Assembly: GCF_002811475.1 (NCBI RefSeq)
Contig: NZ_NPDL01000005.1
Location: 300,823 to 364,822 of the forward strand
From: Leptospira hartskeerlii
Lineage (GTDB): Bacteria; Spirochaetota; Leptospiria; Leptospirales; Leptospiraceae
Length of the DNA stretch: 64,000 nucleotides
Direction: 5' to 3'
Shown here: piece by piece, positions 27,726 to 36,584 of the stretch
Layout of the letters: every line of letters begins with the position of its first letter
How positions within the stretch are numbered: the stretch's first letter is position 1
Notes under the pieces: generated by a model
The model's database searches: none
Told to the model about the DNA's origin: nothing
Seen by the model: the letters and a program-made list of their open reading frames with translations, nothing else
Program-made: the position numbers and the translations under genes

Positions 27726-28397
27726 ATGAATATCCAAGTTTTATACAAACCATCTTATTCCGTAGCGAAAGTTAATTTAAGTTCCGGAGAATCTATTAAG
27801 GCGGAAGCGGGAGCTCTGATGAGTATGAGCTCTCATATCCAAATGCAAACTAGCAAAGCACAACAAGGTGGGTTATTCAAATCCTTGAAAGCCGCTTTCT
27901 TAGGAGGAGAATCTTTCTGGATGAATACATTCTCCGCATCACAAGCCGGAGAAGTTTTACTTGCTCCTACACTTCCTGGAGACATTGAAAAGTTGGAATT
28001 GAACGGTACAATTTTTATACAGTCCAGTTCCTTCCTCGCATCAAAACCTGAGATAGATATAGATACAAAGTTCCAAGGTCTGAAAGGTTTTTTCAGCGGA
28101 GAGTCTTTATTCTTCTTAAAACTTTCAGGAAGCGGACCGGTTTTAATCTCCAGTTACGGAGGGATAGAAGTCCTGGATGTAGAAGGTGAATTTATAGTAG
28201 ATACAGGCCATATAGTCGCATTTGAAGAAGGCCTTCAATACGAGATCACAAAGTTCGGAGGCTGGAAATCATTCTTCTTAGGCGGAGAAGGTTTAGTCGC
28301 CAAATTTAAAGGCAAAGGAAGACTTTGGCTCCAATCCAGAAATGTGCCTACACTCGGCGCTTGGTTCAGATCCGAATTACCACCTAGAAAGGAATAA
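27726..28397 (+). CDS. AIM24/TIGR00266-family protein, copy 2
   Basis: 223 residues, colinear with copy 1: KAEAGALMSMSS, GGESFWMNTFSA, APTLPGDIEKL, FIVDTGHIVAFEE, and GGEGLVAKFKG. The residues differ enough from copy 1 to show an old duplication rather than a recent one. Starts with ATG after AGGAATCAAA and ends 3 bp before copy 3. The three copies probably form a hetero- or homo-oligomer, which is inference only. Confidence 0.88.
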   Translation: MNIQVLYKPSYSVAKVNLSSGESIKAEAGALMSMSSHIQMQTSKAQQGGLFKSLKAAFLGGESFWMNTFSASQAGEVLLAPTLPGDIEKLELNGTIFIQSSSFLASKPEIDIDTKFQGLKGFFSGESLFFLKLSGSGPVLISSYGGIEVLDVEGEFIVDTGHIVAFEEGLQYEITKFGGWKSFFLGGEGLVAKFKGKGRLWLQSRNVPTLGAWFRSELPPRKE

Positions 28398-28400
28398 ACT

Positions 28401-29093
28401 ATGAAATTTGAAATATTAGCAAAACCTGATTTTCCCATCTTAAAATTGAATATGAGCTCAGGAGAATCCATTCGCGCGGAATCCGGAGCAATGGTTGCAA
28501 TGTCTCCTCAGGTCAAAATGGAGACAAAGGCGCAAGGTGGAATATTTGCATCTGCAAAAAGAGCTTTGTTTAGTGGTGAGTCCTTCTTTCAAAATACATT
28601 CACCGTAGAAAATGGAAATGGAGAATTATTTCTGACCTCTGCCACCCAAGGAGACTTGGAACACAGAACTCTCAAAAACGAAGAATTGATCTTAAGTAGA
28701 GGAGCCTATGTCGCAGGCGGAACTGAGCTTGTGATAGACAGCAAATGGGGAGGCTTCAAAGGATTTTTTGCAGGAGAAGGTTTATTCTTCCTAAAAGTTT
28801 CCGGAACAGGAGACCTTTTCTTTTCTAGCTTTGGAGCAATTCATCAAGTAGATGTGGACGGAATGTATATCGTAGACACAGGACATATAGTGGCATTCGA
28901 ACCTAGTTTGGATTATCATATAGATAAGGTAGGCGGATTAAAATCTCTATTCTTATCCGGTGAAGGACTAGTGGCAAAGTTTTCAGGTAAAGGAAAACTT
29001 TATCTACAGACTAGGAACCAAAACTCTTTTGCTTCTTGGGCAAATAGCTGGAGAAGAGTGCAACGTTCTACAAGCGTAGGAGGAGGGGACTAA
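28401..29093 (+). CDS. AIM24/TIGR00266-family protein, copy 3
   Basis: 230 residues with the family segments RAESGAMVAMSP, SGESFFQNTFT, YIVDTGHIVAFE and SGEGLVAKFSG. It is the most diverged of the three in the central part, where the LPGD motif is replaced by TQGD, and has a longer basic C-terminal tail ending VGGGD. Its stop overlaps the stop of the convergent radical SAM gene by 4 bp. Confidence 0.86.
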   Translation: MKFEILAKPDFPILKLNMSSGESIRAESGAMVAMSPQVKMETKAQGGIFASAKRALFSGESFFQNTFTVENGNGELFLTSATQGDLEHRTLKNEELILSRGAYVAGGTELVIDSKWGGFKGFFAGEGLFFLKVSGTGDLFFSSFGAIHQVDVDGMYIVDTGHIVAFEPSLDYHIDKVGGLKSLFLSGEGLVAKFSGKGKLYLQTRNQNSFASWANSWRRVQRSTSVGGGD

Positions 29094-30421
29094 GCCCTTC
29101 CCGGGTACCCGATCACATCCATAAAGGCGGAAACAGAGAATACCGCCTTTCCCGGTCCTGGTTCTCCATAACCCGGAGGTGTAGGAAGATTATATTTTTC
29201 GAATGTAGACTTCCAGACTGTGAGTAATTCACAGAAATATTCCAGAGGAGGACCGGCCTGTGTTCCGAGAGTCGTATAAGGTTCAGGACACCAAGCAGTA
29301 AATCTAGGCATGATCCCCTTGGACATGAAGAAGTCTAAACCTTCTCCAGTAGACTTAATTGCTTCCGCTACTGTTTCAAATCCCCAAGGCTGAGAAAGTT
29401 CTACTCCTCCTACAAAGTTAGGAATCACATACGAAGGTCCGAAAATTTCCGCTGAATCAACGATCCTTCTGATCCAAGTATCTCTACCGATGTATGCTTC
29501 TTTTCCTGGGCAGATTTTTTTGAATAATTCAGGTTCCCAGACTTCGTAGTTTGGATGATAGACTTGGATACCTGCATCTTTGAATTTTTTGCAGTCATCA
29601 TTTTCCCAAGCTTGGGAAACGATCTTGCCCATCCATCTTCCTGGGAACTTCTGCTCGATTGCTTGTGCGTATTCTAAATAAAAATCTATTTCATTCTTCT
29701 TTTTGAGAGAAGTGATTACGGAACCGCCGGTGATTGTATAAACTTTTGCGATATCATCTTCCGCATCTATCCAAGATAGAACTTCTAAAATATCTTCTAT
29801 GTCTTTAACACCTGTGTAAGGTCTGCCTGCATTCTTCTGTTGTCTATAATTATGATTGATATCGCAGTAAGCACATTCTTCGTCTTTACCGAAATACTGG
29901 CAGTTGCGGAATACAGTTAAGTAGATGAGATATCCCCATTCAATAACAGGTGCGATCTCTCCTGGAATTTTTCCGGACTTTGTTTTGTGTCTGTACCAAG
30001 CAGGCTTAGGTGGATATTCCAGTTTTCCTAAAAATGTTTCGTTCAGATAAAGACCTGGTCTTCCTTCATCTTTTTCGCCAGGAGGGATACGTTTCACTTT
30101 ATAAGGTGAGTTCGGATTATTACGAGTAGATACTACAGTGGGTAATAAATCGAAATAACCGCCAGTGATTTTAATCTCTTCTGGTGCCTTGGAGTCGGTG
30201 CCTTCTTTCATATCCGCAAGTGGAATATGGTCAAAGGAGAAGATGAAATAATCCTTGGTCTTATAATCCCCCTCTATCTGAAAAGATTCAGGAAGAAAAT
30301 GGATCCCTTGCCTCAGAATGTCCTGCTTCAGAATTGCTTCGAATGGGATCTGTTTATATTTTTTTTCCATTTCCTCTAGCAAGGCTATGGAAGATTCGGG
30401 GCGAAGGGTACTCGTGCTCAT
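29090..30421 (-). CDS. radical SAM protein with C-x8-C-x2-C cluster
   Basis: About 443 residues. A radical SAM barrel is suggested by three cysteines in order, Cys174, Cys183 and Cys186 (NCQYFG...ECAYCDINH), then TITGGSVITS (a GGE-like SAM-binding strand) and later barrel strands VYHPNYEVWE and IPNFVGGVE. The spacing C-x8-C-x2-C departs from the canonical C-x3-C-x2-C. A long N-terminal region of about 170 residues precedes the cluster. I chose ATG at 30421, which has GGAG 5 bp upstream; an ATG at 30478 in frame adds 19 residues. No substrate can be assigned, and no maturase or peptide partner is adjacent. Confidence 0.7.
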   Translation of the reverse strand: MSTSTLRPESSIALLEEMEKKYKQIPFEAILKQDILRQGIHFLPESFQIEGDYKTKDYFIFSFDHIPLADMKEGTDSKAPEEIKITGGYFDLLPTVVSTRNNPNSPYKVKRIPPGEKDEGRPGLYLNETFLGKLEYPPKPAWYRHKTKSGKIPGEIAPVIEWGYLIYLTVFRNCQYFGKDEECAYCDINHNYRQQKNAGRPYTGVKDIEDILEVLSWIDAEDDIAKVYTITGGSVITSLKKKNEIDFYLEYAQAIEQKFPGRWMGKIVSQAWENDDCKKFKDAGIQVYHPNYEVWEPELFKKICPGKEAYIGRDTWIRRIVDSAEIFGPSYVIPNFVGGVELSQPWGFETVAEAIKSTGEGLDFFMSKGIMPRFTAWCPEPYTTLGTQAGPPLEYFCELLTVWKSTFEKYNLPTPPGYGEPGPGKAVFSVSAFMDVIGYPGRA

Positions 30422-30519
30422 CTTAACTCCAGACTGGTTTGTGGGCAAGTTTTGGCAGCTAGTTTTTGGCTTTTTCATCCTTGACTGAGAGATTTCAAAC
30501 TGTATTTTTTTCTGCCAGA

Positions 30520-31728
30520 ATGAGACGATTTTGCATTAGGATCTTAACCTTCTCTCTATTTTTGGGACTCTTGTTACTTTCTGCAAGAGCAGACCTTCTT
30601 CTTGCCAAAACTAAAAAACAAAAACCTAAAAAAGAGAATGTACCAGAATATGTTTTCGGTTGGACCCAGGTTGCGTCCGGATTTAAAGAAATCACAGATA
30701 TACAATTTCATTCCAGCCTTCCAGACGAGATGGTCGTCTTGGAGAAGAAAGGAAAAATCCTTCTTTGGAATTTTACAAATAAAGAATCGAAGCTAATCGC
30801 TGATTTTACGGGAAACGTAGAAACAAGATCGGAAGAAGGTTTACTTGGCCTTGCATTTCACCCTAAGTTTTCCGAAAATAAACTCTTTTATATCAATGCT
30901 GTTTCTAAGGAAGCGGGGAAAGACCAAACATTCATTTTAGAATTTCGATGGGATGATTCAAAAGTCATTCGTTGGCAGGATCGTAAGAGGATATTACTCA
31001 GAGTGGATCAACCTTATTCCAATCATAATGCAGGGCAGCTCAGTTTTGGTCCGGATGGAAAATTATATATTGGTTTTGGCGACGGCGGTGCCGGTGGAGA
31101 TCCTTACAAACACGGACAAAATACTTCTACCTATCTAGGAACTCTGATCCGAATAACGCCTAACCTGGATTCCAATGCTCCTCCTTATAAAATTCCGGAA
31201 GATAATCCTTATAAAAATTCACCGGGCTTCTTACCGGAAATTTGGGCCTATGGACTTAGAAATCCTTGGAAGTTCTCATTCGATACAAAAAAGGGAGATC
31301 TGTATCTGGCAGATGTAGGACAGGACGAGTGGGAAGAAGTAGATCTGGTTCTAAAAGGCAAAAATTACGGTTGGAATATAAAGGAAGGGTTTCACTGCTT
31401 TTTACCTAAGACGGAATGTGAAAAACCGGGATTAACCGATCCAATTCTGGAATATGATCATGATTTAGGCCGTTCTATCACTGGTGGGTATGTTTACAGA
31501 GGGAAAAATCTCTCTAAATACTATGGATGGTACATTTTTGCCGACTTTGTTTCCGGAAAACTACTTGGTTTCTCTACCGAAACAGAAGGTAAAAGGAAAC
31601 TAACTGTACTCGGGAGCACTCACTTCCTAATCAGCACATTTGGCCAAGATTCCTCAGGGGAGCTGTATTTTGGTGATTTTAGTTCAGGAAATATCTTCCA
31701 AATTGGAAAAAAAATTGAAATAAATTGA
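30520..31728 (+). CDS. secreted PQQ-type sugar dehydrogenase (GDH/HHIP-like beta-propeller)
   Basis: Exported six-bladed beta-propeller of the soluble glucose/aldose-sugar dehydrogenase family. The signal peptide covers about residues 1-26. The body has EEGLLGLAFHP, NHNAGQLSFGPDG, GFGDGGAGGDP, the EIWAYGLRNPWKFSFD block and YLADVGQDEWEEV, which bind PQQ and calcium in the family. About 402 residues. I chose ATG at 30520 because the signal peptide starts there; a TTG at 30466 also opens the frame and would overlap the radical SAM upstream region. Whether the host makes PQQ is not shown by this window. Confidence 0.87.
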   Translation: MRRFCIRILTFSLFLGLLLLSARADLLLAKTKKQKPKKENVPEYVFGWTQVASGFKEITDIQFHSSLPDEMVVLEKKGKILLWNFTNKESKLIADFTGNVETRSEEGLLGLAFHPKFSENKLFYINAVSKEAGKDQTFILEFRWDDSKVIRWQDRKRILLRVDQPYSNHNAGQLSFGPDGKLYIGFGDGGAGGDPYKHGQNTSTYLGTLIRITPNLDSNAPPYKIPEDNPYKNSPGFLPEIWAYGLRNPWKFSFDTKKGDLYLADVGQDEWEEVDLVLKGKNYGWNIKEGFHCFLPKTECEKPGLTDPILEYDHDLGRSITGGYVYRGKNLSKYYGWYIFADFVSGKLLGFSTETEGKRKLTVLGSTHFLISTFGQDSSGELYFGDFSSGNIFQIGKKIEIN

Positions 31729-31818
31729 AAATCCCAAATCCATAGATGTTAACCCAATATAGATCGGACTGCCTCCACCGCGGTTTCTGATTAATCTCGA
31801 TCAAAGAAGGATAGGGGT

Positions 31819-33000
31819 ATGAATAAGATCATTTCCGTTGCATCAGCCGTCCTAATGGTCGGTCTGTTGACATCCGGAGCTTGTAAAAAGCCTGCGGAGA
31901 ACGCGGATTCCGCGAACGCAAAACAGAGCCAACCATCGGCAATCGTAGTATTTAGCGTAGGGGAAGCAAAAATCCAACACGCTGATTTAACTGAAGACAA
32001 AGCTAGTCTTGGAACTGTCCTGAAAGAAGGGGACAAAGTTGAAACCAAGGCAAAAGCAAAAGTTGATATCCAATTTTCCGACGGTTCAGCTGTTCGTTTG
32101 GCTGAAAAGTCTAGCTTGGAATTCTCCGCTCTCGCTTTGAATACCCAAGGAAACACTGACACTAGACTGTCCTTAGTTTCCGGAAAAGTTTTCGCTAAAG
32201 TAAATAAAGCAAGCAAAGACGACCAGTTCTCTGTAGTAACTCCGACCGCAATCGCGGGAGTTAGAGGAACTTCTTTCGTTGTGGATCGTACTAAAAACGA
32301 CAGATCTGTCGTAAAAGTATTAGAAGGATCCGTTGCAGTATCCCCAAGAGTTCGTGCTCTGGAAGGTGCAACTGCTGAAGAGATTTCTGCGAATGCAGAA
32401 TTGCAAAAGATCAAAGCTTCATTAGACAAAGCTGAAGTTATCTTAGAAAAAGACGAGTCTTCCATAGTAAAAGCTCCTGATAAAAAATTCGGTGAGAAAG
32501 AACTTACTAAGCTAGACGCTACTTTGGAAAAAGACATTCCGAAAGCGGTTACTAAACTAACTGGTGCTGGAGTTTCCAAAACCGAAGAAGAAGAGATCAG
32601 AACTATCGTTACTCTGGACAAAGATACTACCGATAAATTAGTAAAACTGAATATCGATCCTAAGTCCGGCAAAGTAGACGAAGCTACTAACGCTGCTAAC
32701 GAAGCAGAAAGAAAGAAAATCGAAGAAGAATTAGCTAAGCGTCAATCTGACGAGCTAAAAAGATTCAAGAACGTTCTTGTTTCCGCTCCTAAAAACCTGA
32801 AAACCAATAAGGATCTTGTAAACTACTACGAGAAACTGGAAAAAATCGTACTGGCTGATGGCAAAACTACCATCATCGGAGCGATCGTAGACCAGCAAGG
32901 TAGTACAATGATCGTCCATACCGAAGACGGTATTAAGAAGATCAACCAGGATGATGTAAAAGAAGTTATCTACGACTTCCAAACTAAATCCGAAAACTAA
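31819..33000 (+). CDS. FecR-domain lipoprotein
   Basis: Exported protein with a lipobox LTSGA-Cys22, then a low-complexity linker and a FecR domain (about residues 38-150: VVFSVGEAKI, GDKVETKAKAKVDIQFSDGS, and TPTAIAGVRGTSFVV). The rest, about 160-393, is helical and very rich in Lys and Glu, with a small beta-rich C-terminal domain (TTIIGAIVDQQGSTMIVHTEDG). There is no FecI sigma factor or TonB receptor nearby, so it is unlikely to be a classical sigma regulator; a surface or periplasmic structural role is inferred. AAGAAGGATAGGGGT precedes the ATG. A strong terminator follows. Confidence 0.85.
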   Translation: MNKIISVASAVLMVGLLTSGACKKPAENADSANAKQSQPSAIVVFSVGEAKIQHADLTEDKASLGTVLKEGDKVETKAKAKVDIQFSDGSAVRLAEKSSLEFSALALNTQGNTDTRLSLVSGKVFAKVNKASKDDQFSVVTPTAIAGVRGTSFVVDRTKNDRSVVKVLEGSVAVSPRVRALEGATAEEISANAELQKIKASLDKAEVILEKDESSIVKAPDKKFGEKELTKLDATLEKDIPKAVTKLTGAGVSKTEEEEIRTIVTLDKDTTDKLVKLNIDPKSGKVDEATNAANEAERKKIEEELAKRQSDELKRFKNVLVSAPKNLKTNKDLVNYYEKLEKIVLADGKTTIIGAIVDQQGSTMIVHTEDGIKKINQDDVKEVIYDFQTKSEN

Positions 33001-33031
33001 TCCACAGGCACAAGCTTAAAGGTGGAAAAAT

Positions 33032-33062
33032 CCCGGGTTACCGAAAGGTGGCTCGGGTTTTT
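33032..33062 (+). terminator. intrinsic terminator after the FecR-domain gene
   Basis: CCCGGGTTACC (33032-33042) pairs with GGTGGCTCGGG (33047-33057) over 11 positions, including three G-T pairs, around a GAAA tetraloop, followed by TTTTTC. Strong terminator. Confidence 0.88.
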
Positions 33063-33095
33063 CTATTTATAAGCATCTGTGATCTCCTTGCGAAA

Positions 33096-33431
33096 TTACC
33101 TGGCTTTATGATTAGGATGAGTGTCTAAGTAATGATCCCAGAGTCTTAGGATCATGTTTGAAATTTCTTCTAGATCTAAAACTAGAAGCTTATCTTTATA
33201 ATTCACGAGCAGTTTACTTTTACCGAATTTTTGGATCTCTCCCCATTCAACTCTAAAGCCAGGGATCAAACTGATAGAATCGAATAAAACGTCTTTGATC
33301 TCCATTTTGGAAACATGACCATTTTGTTTAGAAAGATAAGATAGAATAGAATGGAAGATGATCTTTTTCATCTCTCCGGTATCCGGAATCTCCGGAAATT
33401 TATCTTTGAACCTTTTTAATTTTCGAACCAC
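33096..33431 (-). CDS. hypothetical protein downstream of lipA
   Basis: 111 residues, basic N-terminus (VRKLKRFKDKF), then helices and a short beta region (KLLVNYKDKLLVLDLEE). No recognised domain. The start is a GTG at 33431 that overlaps the end of lipA by 16 bp, so translation is probably coupled. Position suggests a link with lipoylation, but nothing in the sequence supports a specific role. Confidence 0.6.
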   Translation of the reverse strand: MVRKLKRFKDKFPEIPDTGEMKKIIFHSILSYLSKQNGHVSKMEIKDVLFDSISLIPGFRVEWGEIQKFGKSKLLVNYKDKLLVLDLEEISNMILRLWDHYLDTHPNHKAR

Positions 33432-34321
33432 GGCACTTGCTCGTCCGCGTGATAAGAACTTCTAACCAAAGGTCCAGAGAACACAGTTCTGAATCCTAAG
33501 GCTTTTCCAAATTCTTTCAGATCTTTGAATACTTCCGGACGAATATATTCGCTCACAGGAAGATGTGTAGGAGTTGGCTGCAGATATTGTCCAAGGGTAA
33601 TCATCTGCACTCCGACTGATCTGAGATCTTTTAGAGTTTGGTGAACTTCTTCTAAAGTTTCGCCTAGTCCAAGAATCAATCCACTTTTAGTTAAAAGTCC
33701 TCTTCCCGATGCGTGCCCCAGAACATCCAAAGATCTTTCGTATTTTTTGGCGGGAGCTACAGTAGGAAATAATCTCTCTACTGTTTCTAAGTTATGATTG
33801 AATATGTCCGGCTTGGAAGAATAAACGATCTCTAAGTTTTCTTCTCTCATTTTGAAGTCCGGAACTAAGATTTCAATTTTGCATTCAGGTAATCTTTCTC
33901 GGATCAGTTCTACAGTTTTTTTATAATGAGCCGCTCCTCCATCCGATAGGTCATCTCTGTTTACTGATGTGATAACTACGTGGTTTAGGCCTAATGCCTT
34001 TGCGGATTCTGCAACTCTTAGAGGTTCTTCCGGATCTAACGCAAGCGGTTTTCCAAAGGCAACATCACAGTAAGAACAACGTCTTGTGCAGATATCCCCT
34101 GCGAGCATATAGGTGGCGGTTTTTCTGGACCAACAATGATTCAGGTTGGGACAGGAAGCGCTTTCGCAGACTGTATTGAGTTTTCCGTCCTCTACGGAAC
34201 TGCGGACGAAATCGACCGGATTTTCCTTTCCCCGGAAAGGAAGCCTGACCTTTAACCAATCCGGTTTTTCGGGAGCGGGTTGATATGCATTGGATCTGGG
34301 CTTCTTTTTTAGAGGATTCAC
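33416..34321 (-). CDS. lipA: lipoyl synthase LipA
   Basis: Radical SAM enzyme that inserts two sulfurs into octanoyl-protein to make lipoyl cofactor. The auxiliary cluster motif is CESASCPNLNHC (C-x4-C-x5-C) and the radical SAM motif CTRRCSYC (C-x3-C-x2-C), followed by VVITSVNRDDL. Length (301) is normal. The GTG start has GGAGG 8 bp upstream. The following unknown gene overlaps its 3' end. No lipB is in view. Confidence 0.95.
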   Translation of the reverse strand: MNPLKKKPRSNAYQPAPEKPDWLKVRLPFRGKENPVDFVRSSVEDGKLNTVCESASCPNLNHCWSRKTATYMLAGDICTRRCSYCDVAFGKPLALDPEEPLRVAESAKALGLNHVVITSVNRDDLSDGGAAHYKKTVELIRERLPECKIEILVPDFKMREENLEIVYSSKPDIFNHNLETVERLFPTVAPAKKYERSLDVLGHASGRGLLTKSGLILGLGETLEEVHQTLKDLRSVGVQMITLGQYLQPTPTHLPVSEYIRPEVFKDLKEFGKALGFRTVFSGPLVRSSYHADEQVPWFEN

Positions 34322-34414
34322 CCTTAAAGCCTCCGTCTGAGTCCTAAAAGAGTCAAGTGTTTTGGGTAGCCGGAAATAGGCGGGTGTCCGAATCTGGAGG
34401 GACTGAGGGCAAGT

Positions 34415-35170
34415 TTGGGCGAAAAAGGCGCAAAAGAAAAATCAGGGGAAGATTCCTCCAAAGAGATCCGGATCAATCGATTCCTGGCAGACTGCGGGCT
34501 AGGCTCTCGCAGAAAAGTGGAAGAATTGATTCTTTCCGGCAAAGTGAAAGTCAATGGAGTCGTCGAAAAAAATCTAAGCACAAAGATCCGGGTAGGATCT
34601 GATCTAGTTCAGGTAGGAAATAAAAAATTAGTTCCCCCTACAGGCGCGGTGTTCCTCGCATTAAATAAACCGAAAGGTTTTCTTTGCTCCCATAACGATC
34701 GTTTTCATTCCAATACTGTTTTTGAATTACTCCCTAAAAAGTATGGAAAACTTTTTATCGCAGGAAGATTGGACCTAGATTCCAGGGGACTTCTTCTTTT
34801 ATCCGACCAAGGCAATTTAGTCCAAGAGATCACTCATCCATCCGAAGGTTCCGAAAAAGAATACGAAGTCCTGTTGGAAGAAGAATTGGATTCCAAGGAA
34901 GTGAAGGACAGATTCACTAAGGGATTTATAGACGAAGGAGAATTTTTAAAAGCGGAGAAGGTTACATCCTTAACAAAAGGAGAAGGATCTTCTAAATTCA
35001 GAGTGATCTTAAAGCAGGGAAGAAAGAGACAGATCCGCAGAATGTTCACAATACTCGGCGGAAGAGTAATCGATCTGCAAAGGATCCGTATCGGAAAACT
35101 TTCTTTGGAAAAATTGAAAATCGGAGAAGGTAAGTTTGTCTTACTCGATCCTAAAGTTTGGAGACCATGA
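34415..35170 (+). CDS. RsuA/RluB-family pseudouridine synthase
   Basis: Modifies rRNA uridine. The S4 RNA-binding domain is residues about 16-60 (RINRFLADCGLGSRRKVEELI), followed by the catalytic motif GRLDLDSRGL with Asp120 as nucleophile, and a C-terminal region with RQIRRMF. Length (251) matches RluB/RluE/RsuA-type enzymes, and which rRNA site is used cannot be told. It starts with TTG after an AGGG-rich stretch, and its stop overlaps the MBOAT start (ATGA at 35167-35170), so the two are translationally coupled. Confidence 0.9.
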   Translation: MGEKGAKEKSGEDSSKEIRINRFLADCGLGSRRKVEELILSGKVKVNGVVEKNLSTKIRVGSDLVQVGNKKLVPPTGAVFLALNKPKGFLCSHNDRFHSNTVFELLPKKYGKLFIAGRLDLDSRGLLLLSDQGNLVQEITHPSEGSEKEYEVLLEEELDSKEVKDRFTKGFIDEGEFLKAEKVTSLTKGEGSSKFRVILKQGRKRQIRRMFTILGGRVIDLQRIRIGKLSLEKLKIGEGKFVLLDPKVWRP

Positions 35171-36576
35171 ATTTTACCAGTTTAGAATTTTTATTTTTTT
35201 TCTGTCTAGTATTTCTGGTGTATTGGAATCTTCCGGACGCTTTAAAGAAATATTTTCTCATTCTAAGTTCTGCGTTATTTTACGCATTCTCCTCCTGGAA
35301 GTTTTTATTCCATCTCATCCTTGTGGTGGCGATCAACTGGGCATTCATACGGTTTTTCTTAGCAAAAAAATGGTTCTTACCGGTTTCCATCGGATTCAAT
35401 GTTCTTAATTTAGCCTTTTTTAAATATTTCTATTTTTTCGCGGATCTCGCAGGGATATTTTTAGGAATTCCAGATTTCCAAAACAAGGTCAGCTTAGATG
35501 GAATACTTTCCAAGTCTTTGGACTGGGCTGGATTCGAAGTGGTTCTTCCTTTAACGATTAGCTATTATACATTCCAATTCATTTCCCTTTTAGTGGATAA
35601 GAAGAAAGGAACGATCGCAGAGGAAATCGGTTTTTTCAAACTTGCTTCTTATATTTTCCTTTTTCCTGTTATGATCGCTGGACCCATCTTAAGGTTTAAC
35701 GATGTGGCAACCCAATTCGATTCTCCTAAAATGGAAAAGGAAGATATGGTAGATGGGCTTTGGCTCTTGGTCATCGGTCTTTTCAAAAAGTCCGTAGTTT
35801 CCGTTTTGATGTCCGGATCTATCTTCCAGGTATTTGCGGAAACATCTGCTTTTTCAGGAGCGGCACTTTTAAGTACAGTCTATTTCTTTGCGATCTATCT
35901 TTACTTAGATTTTTCAGGACTGACCGATATCGCCAGAGGAATGGGGAAACTTTTAGGATTTACTCTTCCTCAAAACTTCAGGGCTCCGTTCTTCTTCAAT
36001 GGGTTCGGAGATTTTTGGAGAAGATGGCATTTGACCTTCTCCTTTTGGATCAGAGATTATTTATACATTCCACTCGGCGGTTCTAGAAGTGGAACATTGC
36101 GCACTTGTTTTAATTACCTAGTAGCATTTGGTCTTGGCGGACTCTGGCATGGTGCCAATTTGAATTATCTTCTTTGGGGAGTTCTAACAGGTTTATATCT
36201 CTCAATCGAAAGAGTATTGAATGATTGGAAGGTTAAGATCCTTCCTGAGATCCCTTATGTAAAAAGAACCATCACATACTTATTCGTTCTGAATATTTAT
36301 AGTATCTCCTGGATATTATTCTTCACTCCTGATTTCGGTTCTGCTCTGGCGGCGGTGCAAAGAATATTTATTTGGGCGAATGGAGTTTCTTTCCCGAATA
36401 TGGAACCTTGTATTTTTGCACTTTTAGTCGCGATCTTATTCCATTCAGCAGAAGAATGGCCCGAGAAATTTAAGGTTAGGTTCCAATGGAAAGCGGCGCT
36501 TCTTCCTATCGTGTGGATCTTGGTCTTACTTGCTCTACCGAGTGGAAACGCTGATTTCTTTTACGGACAATTCTGA
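35167..36576 (+). CDS. MBOAT-family O-acyltransferase (AlgI/DltB-like)
   Basis: Polytopic inner-membrane protein of about 469 residues that moves an acyl group across the membrane, typically for O-acetylation of polysaccharide. It has many hydrophobic segments, the block FWRRWHLTFSFWIRDYLYIPLGG around residue 280-305, and the catalytic histidine in LWHGANLNYLLWG (His328). The start is the ATG at 35167 overlapping the upstream stop. The next gene (8 bp after the stop) is an SGNH-like DUF1574 protein, so this is the two-component arrangement known from alginate and teichoic acid O-acylation systems. Confidence 0.9.
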   Translation: MNFTSLEFLFFFCLVFLVYWNLPDALKKYFLILSSALFYAFSSWKFLFHLILVVAINWAFIRFFLAKKWFLPVSIGFNVLNLAFFKYFYFFADLAGIFLGIPDFQNKVSLDGILSKSLDWAGFEVVLPLTISYYTFQFISLLVDKKKGTIAEEIGFFKLASYIFLFPVMIAGPILRFNDVATQFDSPKMEKEDMVDGLWLLVIGLFKKSVVSVLMSGSIFQVFAETSAFSGAALLSTVYFFAIYLYLDFSGLTDIARGMGKLLGFTLPQNFRAPFFFNGFGDFWRRWHLTFSFWIRDYLYIPLGGSRSGTLRTCFNYLVAFGLGGLWHGANLNYLLWGVLTGLYLSIERVLNDWKVKILPEIPYVKRTITYLFVLNIYSISWILFFTPDFGSALAAVQRIFIWANGVSFPNMEPCIFALLVAILFHSAEEWPEKFKVRFQWKAALLPIVWILVLLALPSGNADFFYGQF

Positions 36577-36584
36577 GAAATATC

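Noticed and set aside
31791..32672. Long minus-strand reading frame (293 codons) opposite the FecR-domain gene
   Set aside because: It is Ser/Thr/Phe-rich with no domain and mirrors the codon pattern of the plus-strand lipoprotein, which has a signal peptide, FecR domain, ribosome site and terminator.
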